A stretch of 53,584 nt of DNA from Eubacterium sp. (lineage in GTDB: Bacteria > Bacillota > Clostridia > Lachnospirales > Lachnospiraceae): NCBI GenBank assembly GCA_022796875.1, contig JAAWJJ010000017.1:1-53584 (forward strand), given 5' to 3'. Both the position numbers and the translations under genes were made by a program. Every line of letters starts with the position of its first letter. Within the stretch, counting starts at the first letter, position 1. The notes under the pieces are model-generated. The model was not told the DNA's origin, ran no database searches, and saw only the letters and a program-made list of their open reading frames with translations. Of this stretch, positions 9,154 through 16,197 are shown in pieces.

Positions 9154-9606
9154 ATGGCAAAAAATGTACCGGTTATAAATATTGAAAACGCGAGAATTAT
9201 ATTTCGGAATTTTTCCGGAAAAGAAACTAAGTATAACAGGGAGGGGGATCGAAATTTCTGCGTTATTCTTGAAGATGCTGAAATGGCACAGAAACTTGCA
9301 GCGGACGGTTGGAATATCCGTATTCTTCCTCCGCGTGACGAGGATGAGGAGGCAAAACATTATCTTCAGGTTGCGGTAAGTTTTAAAATTATTCCGCCTA
9401 AAATTATTATGGTGACAAGACGGGTGCAGACAAAACTGGATGAAGAATCCGTGGATTCTCTTGATTATGCGGAGATTCAAAACGTAGATTTAACGCTGAA
9501 TCCGTATCCGTGGGAAGTGAACGGCAAAAGCGGTATCAAGGCTTACCTGAAAACGATGTATGTTACGATTGAAGAAGATGCGTGGGCGGAAAAGTATGAT
9601 ATTTAA
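9154..9606 (+). CDS. putative ssDNA-binding protein
   Basis: 150 residues with AAAGGAGA 10 bases before ATG. The sequence ([20 protein letters not shown], then [19 protein letters not shown] and a C-terminal [17 protein letters not shown]) matches my memory of a widespread phage protein assigned as single-stranded DNA-binding, with an expected OB-like beta fold. Its place immediately after the replication polyprotein supports the role. It lacks the flexible acidic tip of bacterial SSB but ends [11 protein letters not shown]. The 3' end overlaps the next start by 11 bases. Confidence 0.8.
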   Translation: MAKNVPVINIENARIIFRNFSGKETKYNREGDRNFCVILEDAEMAQKLAADGWNIRILPPRDEDEEAKHYLQVAVSFKIIPPKIIMVTRRVQTKLDEESVDSLDYAEIQNVDLTLNPYPWEVNGKSGIKAYLKTMYVTIEEDAWAEKYDI

Positions 9607-9814
9607 TTATGAAAACATAAAAAGAGGATATGAATGGTTAAAGAAGCATTACCCGAGAATAACGGAGAACGTAACGCGGCCGGACGAATTGTATCATCAT
9701 GGAATCAAAGGACAGAAGTGGGGCGTAAGGAACGGGCCGCCGTATCCGATTGACAGATCATCCAAGCGTGATACAATAGTAAAAGATGCAATTGAATCGG
9801 GGACTGGTTTCTAA
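9596..9814 (+). CDS. N-terminal leader and linker of a frameshifted phage toxin
   Basis: 72 residues: [20 protein letters not shown] leader, then [14 protein letters not shown] followed by PPYPIDR (9695-9757), then IVKDAIESG and an early TAA. The leader is nearly identical to the start of the gene at 16964. After G69 (codon 9800-9802), reading one base later continues [16 protein letters not shown], the expected toxin domain start, which is the frame at 9786-10112. A single extra base (A9803) or +1 frameshifting would join them. The ATG lies inside the preceding gene's 3' end, so translation may be coupled. Confidence 0.65.
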   Translation: MIFNYENIKRGYEWLKKHYPRITENVTRPDELYHHGIKGQKWGVRNGPPYPIDRSSKRDTIVKDAIESGTGF

Positions 9815-10112
9815 AAAGATTAACCGCGAAAAGCAGTTGCGGCATACCAAAGATGGGCACGCTCCGGGCAGAAGTTACATAGATGGCGACTTGGAATATG
9901 CGCAGGAACTCGTGGATAAGCTGAGTGGGACTGGGGAAACCAAACTAGATCGTAAAGGCGAATGGAATCATCGAGAATGGGTTACTTCTCCTCATGTTAT
10001 TGGAATTTATGTCGATGAAAGCGGTAAAGAAACGAAATCAAATATAGGGATGATTGTATACTCGAAAACAGGTACACATATCTATCCAGTAAGAAGAAAG
10101 GAAGAGAGATGA
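9786..10112 (+). CDS. polymorphic toxin type 50 (Ntox50)-like domain, separated by frameshift
   Basis: Frame of 108 residues; the meaningful part starts at [16 protein letters not shown]. It then shows GRSYIDGDLEYAQELVDKLS, a SGTGE turn, WVTSPHVIGIYVDESG and a final YSKTGTHIYPV. From memory this is the pattern of the type 50 polymorphic-toxin domain (a predicted RNase of contact-dependent and phage toxins). The ATG at 9786 has no ribosome site; the domain most likely belonged to the gene starting at 9596 and is out of frame by one base. The stop overlaps the next ATG (ATGA) as in toxin-immunity pairs. Whether a functional product is made is unclear. Confidence 0.65.
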   Translation: MQLNRGLVSKKINREKQLRHTKDGHAPGRSYIDGDLEYAQELVDKLSGTGETKLDRKGEWNHREWVTSPHVIGIYVDESGKETKSNIGMIVYSKTGTHIYPVRRKEER

Positions 10113-10321
10113 AACTTAATAAAAGTCTTGAAGGTGAAAAGGTTAAAATAGTAGATATAGATGGTGAAATATTTGAAGGGGTGGTTCTTGATTATATCTA
10201 TCCTGAAGACAATGAGCCAGAGGGTATAGCGGCAATTGATATTTATAAATGCCCGCAAAGAGCCGGACAAGGAGTTAGTTTCTACGAAACTGATATCAAG
10301 TCAATTGAAGTTATCGCATAA
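10109..10321 (+). CDS. putative immunity protein for the type 50 toxin
   Basis: 70 residues: KSLEGEKVKIVDIDGEIFEG, VVLDYIYPEDNEPEG and a final YETDIKSIEVIA, an all-beta, acidic, LSm/SH3-barrel-like pattern. Its ATG overlaps the toxin stop by 4 bases. I recall small proteins with DG...F.G.V.DYI.PEDNEPE next to such toxins. Small size, acidity and position make it the cognate immunity protein; this is inference. It remains intact although the toxin is frameshifted. Confidence 0.78.
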   Translation: MKLNKSLEGEKVKIVDIDGEIFEGVVLDYIYPEDNEPEGIAAIDIYKCPQRAGQGVSFYETDIKSIEVIA

Positions 10322-10336
10322 AAAGGAGGCTGTAAG

Positions 10337-10519
10337 ATGAAAAGAGCGTTATCTTATATTTTAACAACAGCAGGAGTCGGAGCGTTTATAGTTGGCTTAC
10401 AGATAGGAGATGAAAAATGTATTGTTAAAAAAGCATTGTATTATATTTGGATGCCCGTAAGGACGATTCTGCATTGGCATGGTGTACGTGCCGTAGTAGG
10501 TGACAAAGTATACATATAA
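10337..10519 (+). CDS. 60-residue membrane protein
   Basis: AAAAGGAGG lies 8 bases before ATG. The first 25 residues are hydrophobic (ALSYILTTAGVGAFIVGLQI), then a second weaker hydrophobic stretch around YYIWMPVRTILHW. No family recognised. It is followed by a two-way terminator facing a minus-strand gene. Confidence 0.65.
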   Translation: MKRALSYILTTAGVGAFIVGLQIGDEKCIVKKALYYIWMPVRTILHWHGVRAVVGDKVYI

Positions 10520-10542
10520 TGACCAGTTGGCAAGAGGAATAC

Positions 10543-10572
10543 AAAGCCCAGTGTTGGTGGCACTGGGACTTC
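10543..10572. terminator. bidirectional hairpin between convergent genes
   Basis: CCCAGTG (10547-10553) pairs with CACTGGG (10561-10567) around TTGGTGG; flanking AAAG and CTTCTT extend the stem. It lies between a + gene ending at 10519 and a - gene ending at 10573. Confidence 0.6.
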
Positions 10573-10773
10573 TTATGTTTGTTCGGGTAATGGTGAAATA
10601 TCAAATGGAATCTCCAATCTGGCAATTTTTCCGTTTTTAGTAAGTCTGCTGATATAGATTCCATCTGTTCCAACATTAAAGCGAAGACGATCAAGCTTGA
10701 CTTCTGAGATTATTTCCTTGATCAAGGGCCAAAATACCTCAACAAGATTTGCTAACCCATTGTGAGTATACAT
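10573..10773 (-). CDS. 66-residue minus-strand protein with its own consensus promoter
   Basis: MYTHNGLANLVEVFWPLIKE then EVKLDRLRFNVGTDGIYISR, KNGKIARLEIPFDI. Read from the minus strand against all nearby genes. An AGAGGA ribosome site lies about 11 bases before the ATG, and a perfect TTGACA-17-TATAAT promoter lies upstream. Probably a small soluble alpha/beta protein; no family recognised. The promoter implies expression from host RNA polymerase, perhaps independent of the lytic programme. Confidence 0.7.
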   Translation of the reverse strand: MYTHNGLANLVEVFWPLIKEIISEVKLDRLRFNVGTDGIYISRLTKNGKIARLEIPFDISPLPEQT

Positions 10774-10808
10774 AACTTTGTGTTCCTCTTTCCATATATT
10801 AAGAATAC

Positions 10809-10837
10809 ATTATATAGTATATGAAATACATTGTCAA
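10809..10837 (-). promoter_or_regulatory. consensus sigma-70/sigma-A promoter, minus strand
   Basis: On the minus strand TTGACA (10837-10832), exactly 17 bases, then TATAAT (10814-10809). It points at the gene 10773-10573, about 36 bases upstream of its ATG. Both hexamers match consensus completely. Confidence 0.82.
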
Positions 10838-10846
10838 CACTAGATT

Positions 10847-10889
10847 TAGCCCAGTTTGTCTTAATAGACAGATTCGGGCTATTTTTATT
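10847..10889 (+). terminator. repeated terminator-like RNA hairpin, copy 1
   Basis: TAGCCC (10847-10852) pairs with GGGCTA (10876-10881); inside, TGTCT pairs with AGACA around TAAT; TTTTTATT follows. A second copy at 14630-14671 keeps the pairing through G-U changes. The next gene's ribosome site (TTTTTGAAAGGAGAAAAAG) follows at once. Confidence 0.6.
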
Positions 10890-10911
10890 CTGTTTTTGAA
10901 AGGAGAAAAAG

Positions 10912-11094
10912 ATGAAAATTATTATGCTGTATATTTTGATTGGGTTTATCTATGGGCTAAATAATTACAGGATTATGCTTTCACATGAAAAAGAGCGCCA
11001 TTTTCCTAATTGGTATCATGCAATTGCAGGTCTTGTTTGACCAATCAGTATAATTTTGTTGCTGCGGGCTATTTATAAAATGTTAAAAAAATGA
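10912..11094 (+). pseudogene. small membrane protein interrupted by in-frame TGA
   Basis: Starts 14 bases after TTGAAAGGAG. It reads MKIIMLYILIGFIYGLNNYR, then HEKERHFPNWYHAIAGLV and TGA at 11038-11040. Translation in the same frame continues PISIILLLRAIYKMLKK to TGA at 11092-11094, a plausible second membrane segment with a basic end. A TGC or TGG to TGA change would explain it. TGA is a normal stop elsewhere here, so recoding is unlikely. The 42-residue product may still be made. Family unknown; I recall similar ~60-residue phage membrane proteins. Confidence 0.5.
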
Positions 11095-11120
11095 CAACGG
11101 CAGATGAAAGGAGAAAAAAG

Positions 11121-11438
11121 ATGAGTAAATGGGATATTAATTGGAAATGTACATATAAAAATATGCCTAAAAAAGTCGGAGAATTTCTCAAACAGCTTTT
11201 AGGCATGAAAGAGTATAAAAAACTTATAGCAGCAATACGGACACATAAATGGATAATGATGGTCGGACCGGAGTGTTCCGGTAAGTCTACAGTGTGTAAT
11301 ATCTTGTGGGCGCTTGGATATCCCTTTGTTATTGATGACAATGGCATTGGCCGGATTATTCATACTTCTCATAAGTTGACTGATTTGAAAGGAAGTGATG
11401 ATATTCTCGAAGAGCTGGGGATTGGGAGGAAACATTAA
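11121..11438 (+). CDS. short P-loop NTPase-like protein
   Basis: 105 residues with AAAGGAGA about 9 bases before ATG. The P-loop GPECSGKST (residues ~60-68) follows the beta strand KWIMMVG. After it comes NILWALGYPFVIDDNG. At 105 residues it is far shorter than usual phage kinases and lacks a clear Walker B, so it may be truncated or act as a nucleotide-binding fragment. Its last 83 bases overlap tail-to-tail with the minus gene 11356-11661. Confidence 0.63.
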   Translation: MSKWDINWKCTYKNMPKKVGEFLKQLLGMKEYKKLIAAIRTHKWIMMVGPECSGKSTVCNILWALGYPFVIDDNGIGRIIHTSHKLTDLKGSDDILEELGIGRKH

Positions 11439-11661
11439 AGTGTAAATATGGATCTGATTCAAGATGGGTAACACGATATCCCAATTTTCGCATTGCGCAG
11501 TTAATAGTGTCATTATCCAGATAAAAACCATGCGAATATGTGTCCATAAAAGCTTTACGGATATCTGACGTATCTACTTTTGGATTGATGGCTTTTGTTG
11601 GTGTGAGATATCTTTCGAGCCAATCCATAAGAATATCATATTGTTCTTGTGAAAGTTTCAT
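11356..11661 (-). CDS. 101-residue minus-strand protein, possibly primase-C-terminal-like
   Basis: MKLSQEQYDILMDWLERYLT; AAGGAGG lies 9 bases before ATG. The middle (SDIRKAFMDTYSHGFYLDND, then AMRKLGYRV and FNVSS) resembles the small helical C-terminal domain often written TSYxLKH...GFYxxNxxFxxAMxxxGY in phage primases and stand-alone phage proteins. That similarity is from memory and modest. No convincing promoter was found directly upstream, unlike most minus-strand genes here. Confidence 0.62.
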   Translation of the reverse strand: MKLSQEQYDILMDWLERYLTPTKAINPKVDTSDIRKAFMDTYSHGFYLDNDTINCAMRKLGYRVTHLESDPYLHFNVSSQSPALREYHHFLSNQSTYEKYE

Positions 11662-11876
11662 ATAAATGAACCTCCTTAACTAACATTTTGGTTTCAGGTA
11701 AAAGATACAATTCCATGCAGTTCCCAGTTAAAATCCTGCGATCTGCTACAATTGAAAAGAATCACATTCAGAGCAGTTTATCTTTTGTATAAGTAGTTCT
11801 TTTTCATTGCTACTCTGAACGTAAAACTTTCCTTATAAATTATAACATGAAAATTAAGATTTCGAAAGGAGAAAAG

Positions 11877-12032
11877 ATGAGCGATAATATCCAATTTGTA
11901 GATTTTGAAAAATATTGTGAAACATGTAAATACGTAAAGAAGAAAGAGGTTGAAGATCCTTGTAACGAGTGTTTGGAAGTCGGTGCCAGAGAGGGTTCCG
12001 GCAAACCGGAACGATGGGAAGAAAAGGAGTAA
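11877..12032 (+). CDS. 51-residue cysteine-containing phage protein
   Basis: ATG 11877 follows CGAAAGGAGAAAAG; the in-frame ATG at 11847 has no ribosome site. Four Cys in CETCKYVKK and DPCNECLE form a candidate zinc site. It ends just before the helicase gene at 12036. I recall similar small Cys-rich proteins encoded next to phage helicases; function unknown. Confidence 0.72.
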   Translation: MSDNIQFVDFEKYCETCKYVKKKEVEDPCNECLEVGAREGSGKPERWEEKE

Positions 12033-12035
12033 TTT

Positions 12036-13265
12036 ATGGCTGGAATACGGTTGCGCGACTATCAGTTAGATGCGGTACACCGGATGAAAAACGGATGCAT
12101 TTTGTGTGGCGGCGTGGGGAGCGGCAAGTCCCGTACAGCTCTTGCGTACTATTATTTATGCGAAGACGGTGAACTTGATACGGATGAATACATACCTATG
12201 AACGATCCGCCAAAAGATCTTTATATTATTACTACTGCCCGGAAACGGGACACCTGCGAATGGGAGGGAGAACTTTCCCCGTTTTTGCTTTCTCCCAATC
12301 ATGAAGCGAATCTCTATTCCAATAAAGTAGTCATTGATTCATGGAATAATATCAGGAAGTACTCTGAAGTGCAGGGTGCTTTTTTTATATTTGATGAACA
12401 GCGGGTGGTTGGTTCCGGAACCTGGGTTAAGGCATTTTTGCGTATAGCCAGAGTGAATCAGTGGATTTTACTGTCTGCAACCCCGGGGGATACCTGGCAG
12501 GATTATATTCCGGTTTTTATTGCGAACGGTTTCTATAAAAACAAAAGCGAGTTTATAAGGGAACATGTTGTTTACAGCCATTTTACAAAGTTTCCTAAAA
12601 TAGACCGCTACCTGAATACCGGGCGGTTGATTCGGCTGCGAAATTCCATTTTGGTCCATATGGATTTCAGGAGGGAAACCGTTTCGCATCATGAAGACGT
12701 GTTTGTTTCTTATAACATTGGGAAGTATAAAGATATTTGCCGTAAACGCTGGAATCCCTGGGAGGATAAACCGATTAAAAACGCCGCGGAATTTTGTTAC
12801 GCGCTGCGGAAAGTGGTTAATTCAGATGAGTCGAGGCAGGTTGCTCTGCTACAGATTTTGGAGAAGCATCCACGGGCAATTATATTTTATAACTTTGACT
12901 ATGAGTTAGAAATAATGAAAAGCATGTTCGCAGCGTTTGAAGATAATGAGATTTTTGAAATTGCGGAGTGGAATGGACATAAGCATCAACCAATCCCGGA
13001 ATCGGAAAGCTGGGTGTATCTTGTCCAGTACAACGCAGGTGCAGAGGGGTGGAACTGTATCAAGACAGACACTATTATATTTTACTCACAGAACTATTCC
13101 TATAAGGTTATGGTGCAGTCAAGCGGACGGATTGACCGGTTGAACACGCCGTATACAGATTTATATTACTACCATTTAAAAAGCCGGTCCGGAATAGATC
13201 TGGCGATAAGCAAAGCACTAAAAGATAAGAAAAAATTTAATGAAACAGGGTGGGCAAAATGGTGA
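12036..13265 (+). CDS. SF2 DNA helicase (SNF2/DEAD-like)
   Basis: 409 residues. Motifs in order: LRDYQLDAVHRM (Q-like), GGVGSGKSRT (Walker A, residues ~24-33), FIFDEQR (motif II, with DEQR instead of DEAH/DExH), LLSATPGDTW (motif III), QYNAGAEGWNC (motif V) and QSSGRIDR (motif VI). It is a compact two-RecA-domain ATPase translocating on DNA, as found in many phages near replication genes, possibly for recombination or fork remodelling. The gene starts 3 bases after the previous stop, with AAAAGGAG upstream. Confidence 0.9.
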   Translation: MAGIRLRDYQLDAVHRMKNGCILCGGVGSGKSRTALAYYYLCEDGELDTDEYIPMNDPPKDLYIITTARKRDTCEWEGELSPFLLSPNHEANLYSNKVVIDSWNNIRKYSEVQGAFFIFDEQRVVGSGTWVKAFLRIARVNQWILLSATPGDTWQDYIPVFIANGFYKNKSEFIREHVVYSHFTKFPKIDRYLNTGRLIRLRNSILVHMDFRRETVSHHEDVFVSYNIGKYKDICRKRWNPWEDKPIKNAAEFCYALRKVVNSDESRQVALLQILEKHPRAIIFYNFDYELEIMKSMFAAFEDNEIFEIAEWNGHKHQPIPESESWVYLVQYNAGAEGWNCIKTDTIIFYSQNYSYKVMVQSSGRIDRLNTPYTDLYYYHLKSRSGIDLAISKALKDKKKFNETGWAKW

Positions 13266-13277
13266 TGAAAGGAGAAA

Positions 13278-13338
13278 GATTCCGATACAGTAGGTTTATT
13301 ATATTTGTTTATAACACAAAGAAAAATCGTTGACAAGG
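13278..13338. repeat. ~61-bp repeated element, copy 1 (orphan)
   Basis: About 87% identical to 16106-16166. Both contain GTTTAT...ATAACACAAAG and a minus-strand promoter. In this copy the element directly follows a ribosome-site-like GAAAGGAGAAA that lacks a start codon, and no minus-strand gene with a ribosome site lies downstream. Confidence 0.6.
13308..13336 (-). promoter_or_regulatory. orphan minus-strand promoter
   Basis: TTGTCA (13336-13331), 17 bases, TATAAA (13313-13308) on the minus strand. It would transcribe antisense into the 3' end of the helicase gene. The other copy of this element drives 16086-15868. Confidence 0.55.
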
Positions 13339-13353
13339 GAGGAACTTAAACAA

Positions 13354-14316
13354 ATGAGCTATCAATACGACCAGTATCTGGTCAAACACAAAGAAAACGT
13401 AAAGAAAAGCTATGACTGGCTTTTGGACAATCTTCCCGATTTGGTGAAAGATGTTCCAAATCTGGGGTGGCAGTGTGGGTTTGCGCATGACCAGTCGAAG
13501 TCTGAACAGGATGAATATGACGCATACGACGCCTACTTCTACGGAAATAACAGGTCGTTTGCTGTGATGCAGGGGTATCAAAAAGCCTGGCTGTTGCATC
13601 TTCACAGAAATCCGCATCACTGGCAGCATTGGGTCTTGATTAACGACGATCCGAAAGAGGGCGAGATACTTATAGAAATGCCGATTAATTATATTTTGGA
13701 GATGATATGTGACTGGTGGGCATTCAGTTGGGCAAAGGGAAATCTACATGAAATATTCAAGTGGTATGATGAACATAAGGACTATATGAAACTGCATCCG
13801 AATACCAGAAAGAAAGTGGATGAGATTCTTGGCAAAATAAAGGAAAAGCTGGCTGGCAGTTCAGAACTTGCACATCATGGCATTAAAGGTCAGAAGTGGG
13901 GTGTGAGGAATGGACCGCCGTATCCGATTGACAGAGATAAAGAATCTGTTGAAAAGTCTTCTGGAAGTGGTAAAATGAATTTACAGTACTTTGCCAGGAT
14001 ACCGGAAGAAAAATTTACAAAATATGCTCTTGATTCTGAAAAATCGCCGGATAAGGCCAGAGCATTTAAAGAAGCTTTGGGCTATACGAAAGAGAATTGT
14101 AAAAAGTTAATAGAAGATATCGACCAAAATTTTGATAAAGAAAAATTGGTAGAGAAAGGAGACAGAGGGCATGGAATGCGCTATCAACAAGTTATGCGGT
14201 TAAAAGGTTTAAATGGGAAAGAAGCCAATGTGGTTACAGCATGGATGAAAGACAATGAAGAAGATTTCCGATTAACCAGTGTTTATATTACTAAGAAGAA
14301 GGTGAGTGCAGAATGA
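13354..14316 (+). CDS. DUF5662 - [11 protein letters not shown] linker - DUF6883-like toxin
   Basis: 320 residues from ATG 13354 (GGGAGG upstream; TTG 13330 is the alternative). Residues ~1-165 resemble DUF5662 (YDWLLDNLPDL, HDQSKSEQDEYDAYDAYF, HRNPHHWQHWVLINDD, MICDWWAFSW). Then [14 protein letters not shown] plus PPYPIDR (13873-13935), a short MNLQYFA motif and a C-terminal domain: IPEEKFTKYALDSEK, KARAFKEALGYT, GHGMRYQQVMRLKG and ANVVTAWM, resembling DUF6883, a predicted polymorphic-toxin domain. The stop overlaps the next small gene by ATGA. Family names are from memory. Confidence 0.82.
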   Translation: MSYQYDQYLVKHKENVKKSYDWLLDNLPDLVKDVPNLGWQCGFAHDQSKSEQDEYDAYDAYFYGNNRSFAVMQGYQKAWLLHLHRNPHHWQHWVLINDDPKEGEILIEMPINYILEMICDWWAFSWAKGNLHEIFKWYDEHKDYMKLHPNTRKKVDEILGKIKEKLAGSSELAHHGIKGQKWGVRNGPPYPIDRDKESVEKSSGSGKMNLQYFARIPEEKFTKYALDSEKSPDKARAFKEALGYTKENCKKLIEDIDQNFDKEKLVEKGDRGHGMRYQQVMRLKGLNGKEANVVTAWMKDNEEDFRLTSVYITKKKVSAE

Positions 14317-14480
14317 AAATTGAGGAATATGATAAGATTAAGTTAAAGGACGGAAGAACAGCATCTGTTGTGGAAATATTAGAAGAAGGTGTGGCATATT
14401 TGGTAGATGTTGATCTTCCGGGTCCAGAATGGGATACTATAGAAGTTTGGCAGGAGGAAATTGAATCAGTACTTGCATAG
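14313..14480 (+). CDS. putative immunity protein (DUF4926-like)
   Basis: 55 residues: MKIEEYDKIKLKDGRTASVV then EEGVAYLVDVDLPG and WQEEIESVLA. Short acidic beta-barrel pattern resembling DUF4926, which I recall next to DUF6883 toxins. ATG overlaps the toxin stop (ATGA). With the DUF6883-like domain this forms a toxin-immunity pair; activity is inferred. Confidence 0.78.
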   Translation: MKIEEYDKIKLKDGRTASVVEILEEGVAYLVDVDLPGPEWDTIEVWQEEIESVLA

Positions 14481-14536
14481 AGGATTCTACGGGCGGAAAG
14501 AAGAAAAAGGTGAAAATAGTGTTACATTATTTTTTA

Positions 14537-14567
14537 AAAAACCATCGGTTATATCATGGTTTTGGTT
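14537..14567 (+). terminator. hairpin after toxin-immunity pair
   Basis: AAAACCAT (14537-14544) pairs with ATGGTTTT (14556-14563), loop CGGTTATATC. No long T run, so termination is uncertain. Apart from this and the repeated hairpin at 14630, I see no gene in 14481-14758. Confidence 0.4.
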
Positions 14568-14629
14568 GATTGGAAAAACGTAAGGATATAAATCTGAATA
14601 GTAAGCCAATACAACATATGATATAAATT

Positions 14630-14671
14630 TAGCTCGATTTGTCTTAACAGACAGATTCGGGTTATTTTTAT
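14630..14671 (+). terminator. repeated terminator-like RNA hairpin, copy 2
   Basis: TAGCTC (14630-14635) pairs with GGGTTA (14659-14664) through two G-U pairs; inner TGTCT/AGACA is unchanged; TTTTTATG follows. It matches 10847-10889 over about 45 bases, including the following CTGTTTTT. Confidence 0.52.
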
Positions 14672-14758
14672 GCCTGTTTTTAATTTGTTATAACGCCGTG
14701 GCACCAGTCGAAGTCATGGTTAAGACGGTATGACCTATTCGCGAAAGGAGAAAAATTA

Positions 14759-15163
14759 ATGAATATTGACAGAGAAGAAAAAAAGAAAGAAGCGCGTTCC
14801 AGGATGGTAATTTTGAAATTGCATCCGGAAGCGATCAGAGAATTTTGGGAGGAGGACAGTCCGGTTTTATCTTTTGGCGGGATATTGTCCGGACTGAGCG
14901 ATGTGCAAAAAGAAAGAGTACGGGAATTTGAGGAAAAACACAATTCACTTGTATACCACGTCATTCATAATGACACAAATTTTGGAGAAATGTTAACTTT
15001 ACTATATATTTCCGATTATCCGGAAGAATGGAAACAGGACAGAGAAGATTTGAAAAGCGGTTTTCCAATTGCTTATGTGGCGAATCTGGACAATGATATT
15101 TTGTCCGAATTTGGTACAGTTGGCGTAGAACCATCCGGAGGCGTGGTACTGAGGACGGCTTAG
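14759..15163 (+). CDS. conserved phage protein, unknown
   Basis: 134 residues; CGAAAGGAGA about 8 bases upstream of ATG. Starts with a lysine-rich helix (REEKKKEARSRMVILKLHPE), then EFEEKHNSLVYHVIHNDTNF, LLYISDYPEEWKQDREDLK and a C-terminal FGTVGVEPSGGVVLRT. I recall this as a frequent protein of human-gut Firmicutes phages and mobile elements without assigned function. Soluble. Confidence 0.8.
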   Translation: MNIDREEKKKEARSRMVILKLHPEAIREFWEEDSPVLSFGGILSGLSDVQKERVREFEEKHNSLVYHVIHNDTNFGEMLTLLYISDYPEEWKQDREDLKSGFPIAYVANLDNDILSEFGTVGVEPSGGVVLRTA

Positions 15164-15278
15164 CAAAGTAGTAGAAAAGTTCGCAAAAATTACATGGACT
15201 ATAATGAAAGGATGGTATATACTGTTTATATATCAGTCCTTATCATAATAGAAAGGGCTTGCTTTAGGAGGCAGGTAA

Positions 15279-15434
15279 ATGGAAGACAATATGAAAGAAT
15301 TTGTTGCTTACAGTAGAAAACTTTTGAAAATTCTCGTGATGATCAGAAGGCTGTTAGAGGAAGGTGAATGCGATAAAGCCAAGACAATGCTTGACGAGCT
15401 GATCGAAGACACACGAAAGGATATTGAAGCGTAA
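15279..15434 (+). CDS. 51-residue helical protein
   Basis: TAGGAGG lies 8 bases before ATG. Sequence MEDNMKEFVAYSRKLLKILV, MIRRLLEEGECDK, LDELIEDTRKDIEA predicts two helices forming a helical hairpin. Small, soluble, followed by a terminator. Function unknown. Confidence 0.7.
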   Translation: MEDNMKEFVAYSRKLLKILVMIRRLLEEGECDKAKTMLDELIEDTRKDIEA

Positions 15435-15457
15435 CAAAAATACTGGAACTGTTGTTG

Positions 15458-15501
15458 GAAAGAACTTGCGGTTACAAAAATCGCAGGCTCTTTCTTTTTT
15501 T
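15458..15501 (+). terminator. intrinsic terminator
   Basis: GAAAGAACTTGCG (15458-15470) pairs with CGCAGGCTCTTTC (15482-15494) with one bulge, followed by seven T. The next ribosome site begins about 12 bases later. Confidence 0.65.
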
Positions 15502-15524
15502 ATGCTCGTTTTGAAAGGAGAAAA

Positions 15525-15836
15525 ATGAAAAACACATTAAAACAGGCGTTAAGAGCGGTTATACCGATATTGGTATATGGAGTCTATGGATATTTTACAA
15601 AAGAGTGGACGTTTGAATGGGAAAATTTCCATACAGAGAATAACAGATTGTATGGGCGTGCCTTAGATGCTATTTCGAATAGCAATATGAGTTCTTGCTA
15701 CAAAAGTCAGGCACTTCGAGGGTTGCAAAACAATAAACCTGATGAATATTACGAAGCTGCTATAGCTATTGCGAAAGGAAACATGGCATCATGTTATAAA
15801 GCTGTAGCAATATGCGGTCTTAAAGAACAATTTTGA
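15525..15836 (+). CDS. membrane protein with internal ~36-residue repeat
   Basis: 103 residues. TTTTGAAAGGAGAAAA precedes ATG. One N-terminal hydrophobic segment (VIPILVYGVYGYF), then two copies of a motif: DAISNSNMSSCYKSQALRGL and AIAIAKGNMASCYKAVAICGL. The repeats look like paired amphipathic helices. I recall phage proteins with the same kind of S(N/D)M repeat but not their role. Confidence 0.73.
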   Translation: MKNTLKQALRAVIPILVYGVYGYFTKEWTFEWENFHTENNRLYGRALDAISNSNMSSCYKSQALRGLQNNKPDEYYEAAIAIAKGNMASCYKAVAICGLKEQF

Positions 15837-15867
15837 AATAAACCTACTGTGTCAGATGAAATCATGT

Positions 15868-16086
15868 TTAAGCTTCTACGGCCATTGTGGCAGGGCCGAT
15901 GCTGAGCGAATCATTATTATGATTCATAGTTGTGGTGTAATTATATTTGGCGGTTATATACATGCAGCAACATATACCTAAAACAACGAATAAAGCGGTG
16001 GTAGCTGTTCCGTTGTTAAAATTAACGTTTATATCTACTTTGAAACTTTGGTGCTGTGTGTTGCTTTTTGGAAGATTGTTAATCAT
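15868..16086 (-). CDS. 72-residue minus-strand membrane protein
   Basis: ATG at 16086 on the minus strand follows AAGGAGG by 8 bases, which decides the start against an upstream in-frame ATG at 16164. Hydrophilic N-terminus (Q/N/S rich, FKVDINVNFNNGT), one membrane segment (ALFVVLGICCCMYITA), then a polar tail. A TTGCTA-17-TATAAA promoter precedes it inside a repeated element. Function unknown; could act at the membrane, for example in superinfection exclusion, but nothing in the sequence proves it. Confidence 0.65.
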   Translation of the reverse strand: MINNLPKSNTQHQSFKVDINVNFNNGTATTALFVVLGICCCMYITAKYNYTTTMNHNNDSLSIGPATMAVEA

Positions 16087-16105
16087 AATTTGTACCTCCT
16101 TGGCG

Positions 16106-16166
16106 GATTCTGATGCAGTAGGTTTATCATATTTTTTTATAACACAAAGACAAATTGTTAGCAAGA
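16106..16166. repeat. ~61-bp repeated element, copy 2
   Basis: Pairs with 13278-13338. Begins GATTCTGATGCAGTAGG and contains the promoter for the minus gene 16086-15868; the 5' untranslated sequence of that gene is inside the element. Confidence 0.58.
16136..16164 (-). promoter_or_regulatory. minus-strand promoter
   Basis: TTGCTA (16164-16159), 17 bases, TATAAA (16141-16136). Points to the gene 16086-15868; the ATG is about 50 bases downstream. Confidence 0.65.
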
Positions 16167-16197
16167 TACGAATAGAAAAATGGAAGGAGAAACGGAT

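Noticed and set aside
10912-11094. Possible stop-codon recoding (TGA read as an amino acid)
   Set aside because: Many confident genes here end in TGA, and only one case reads sensibly through it; a point mutation is simpler.
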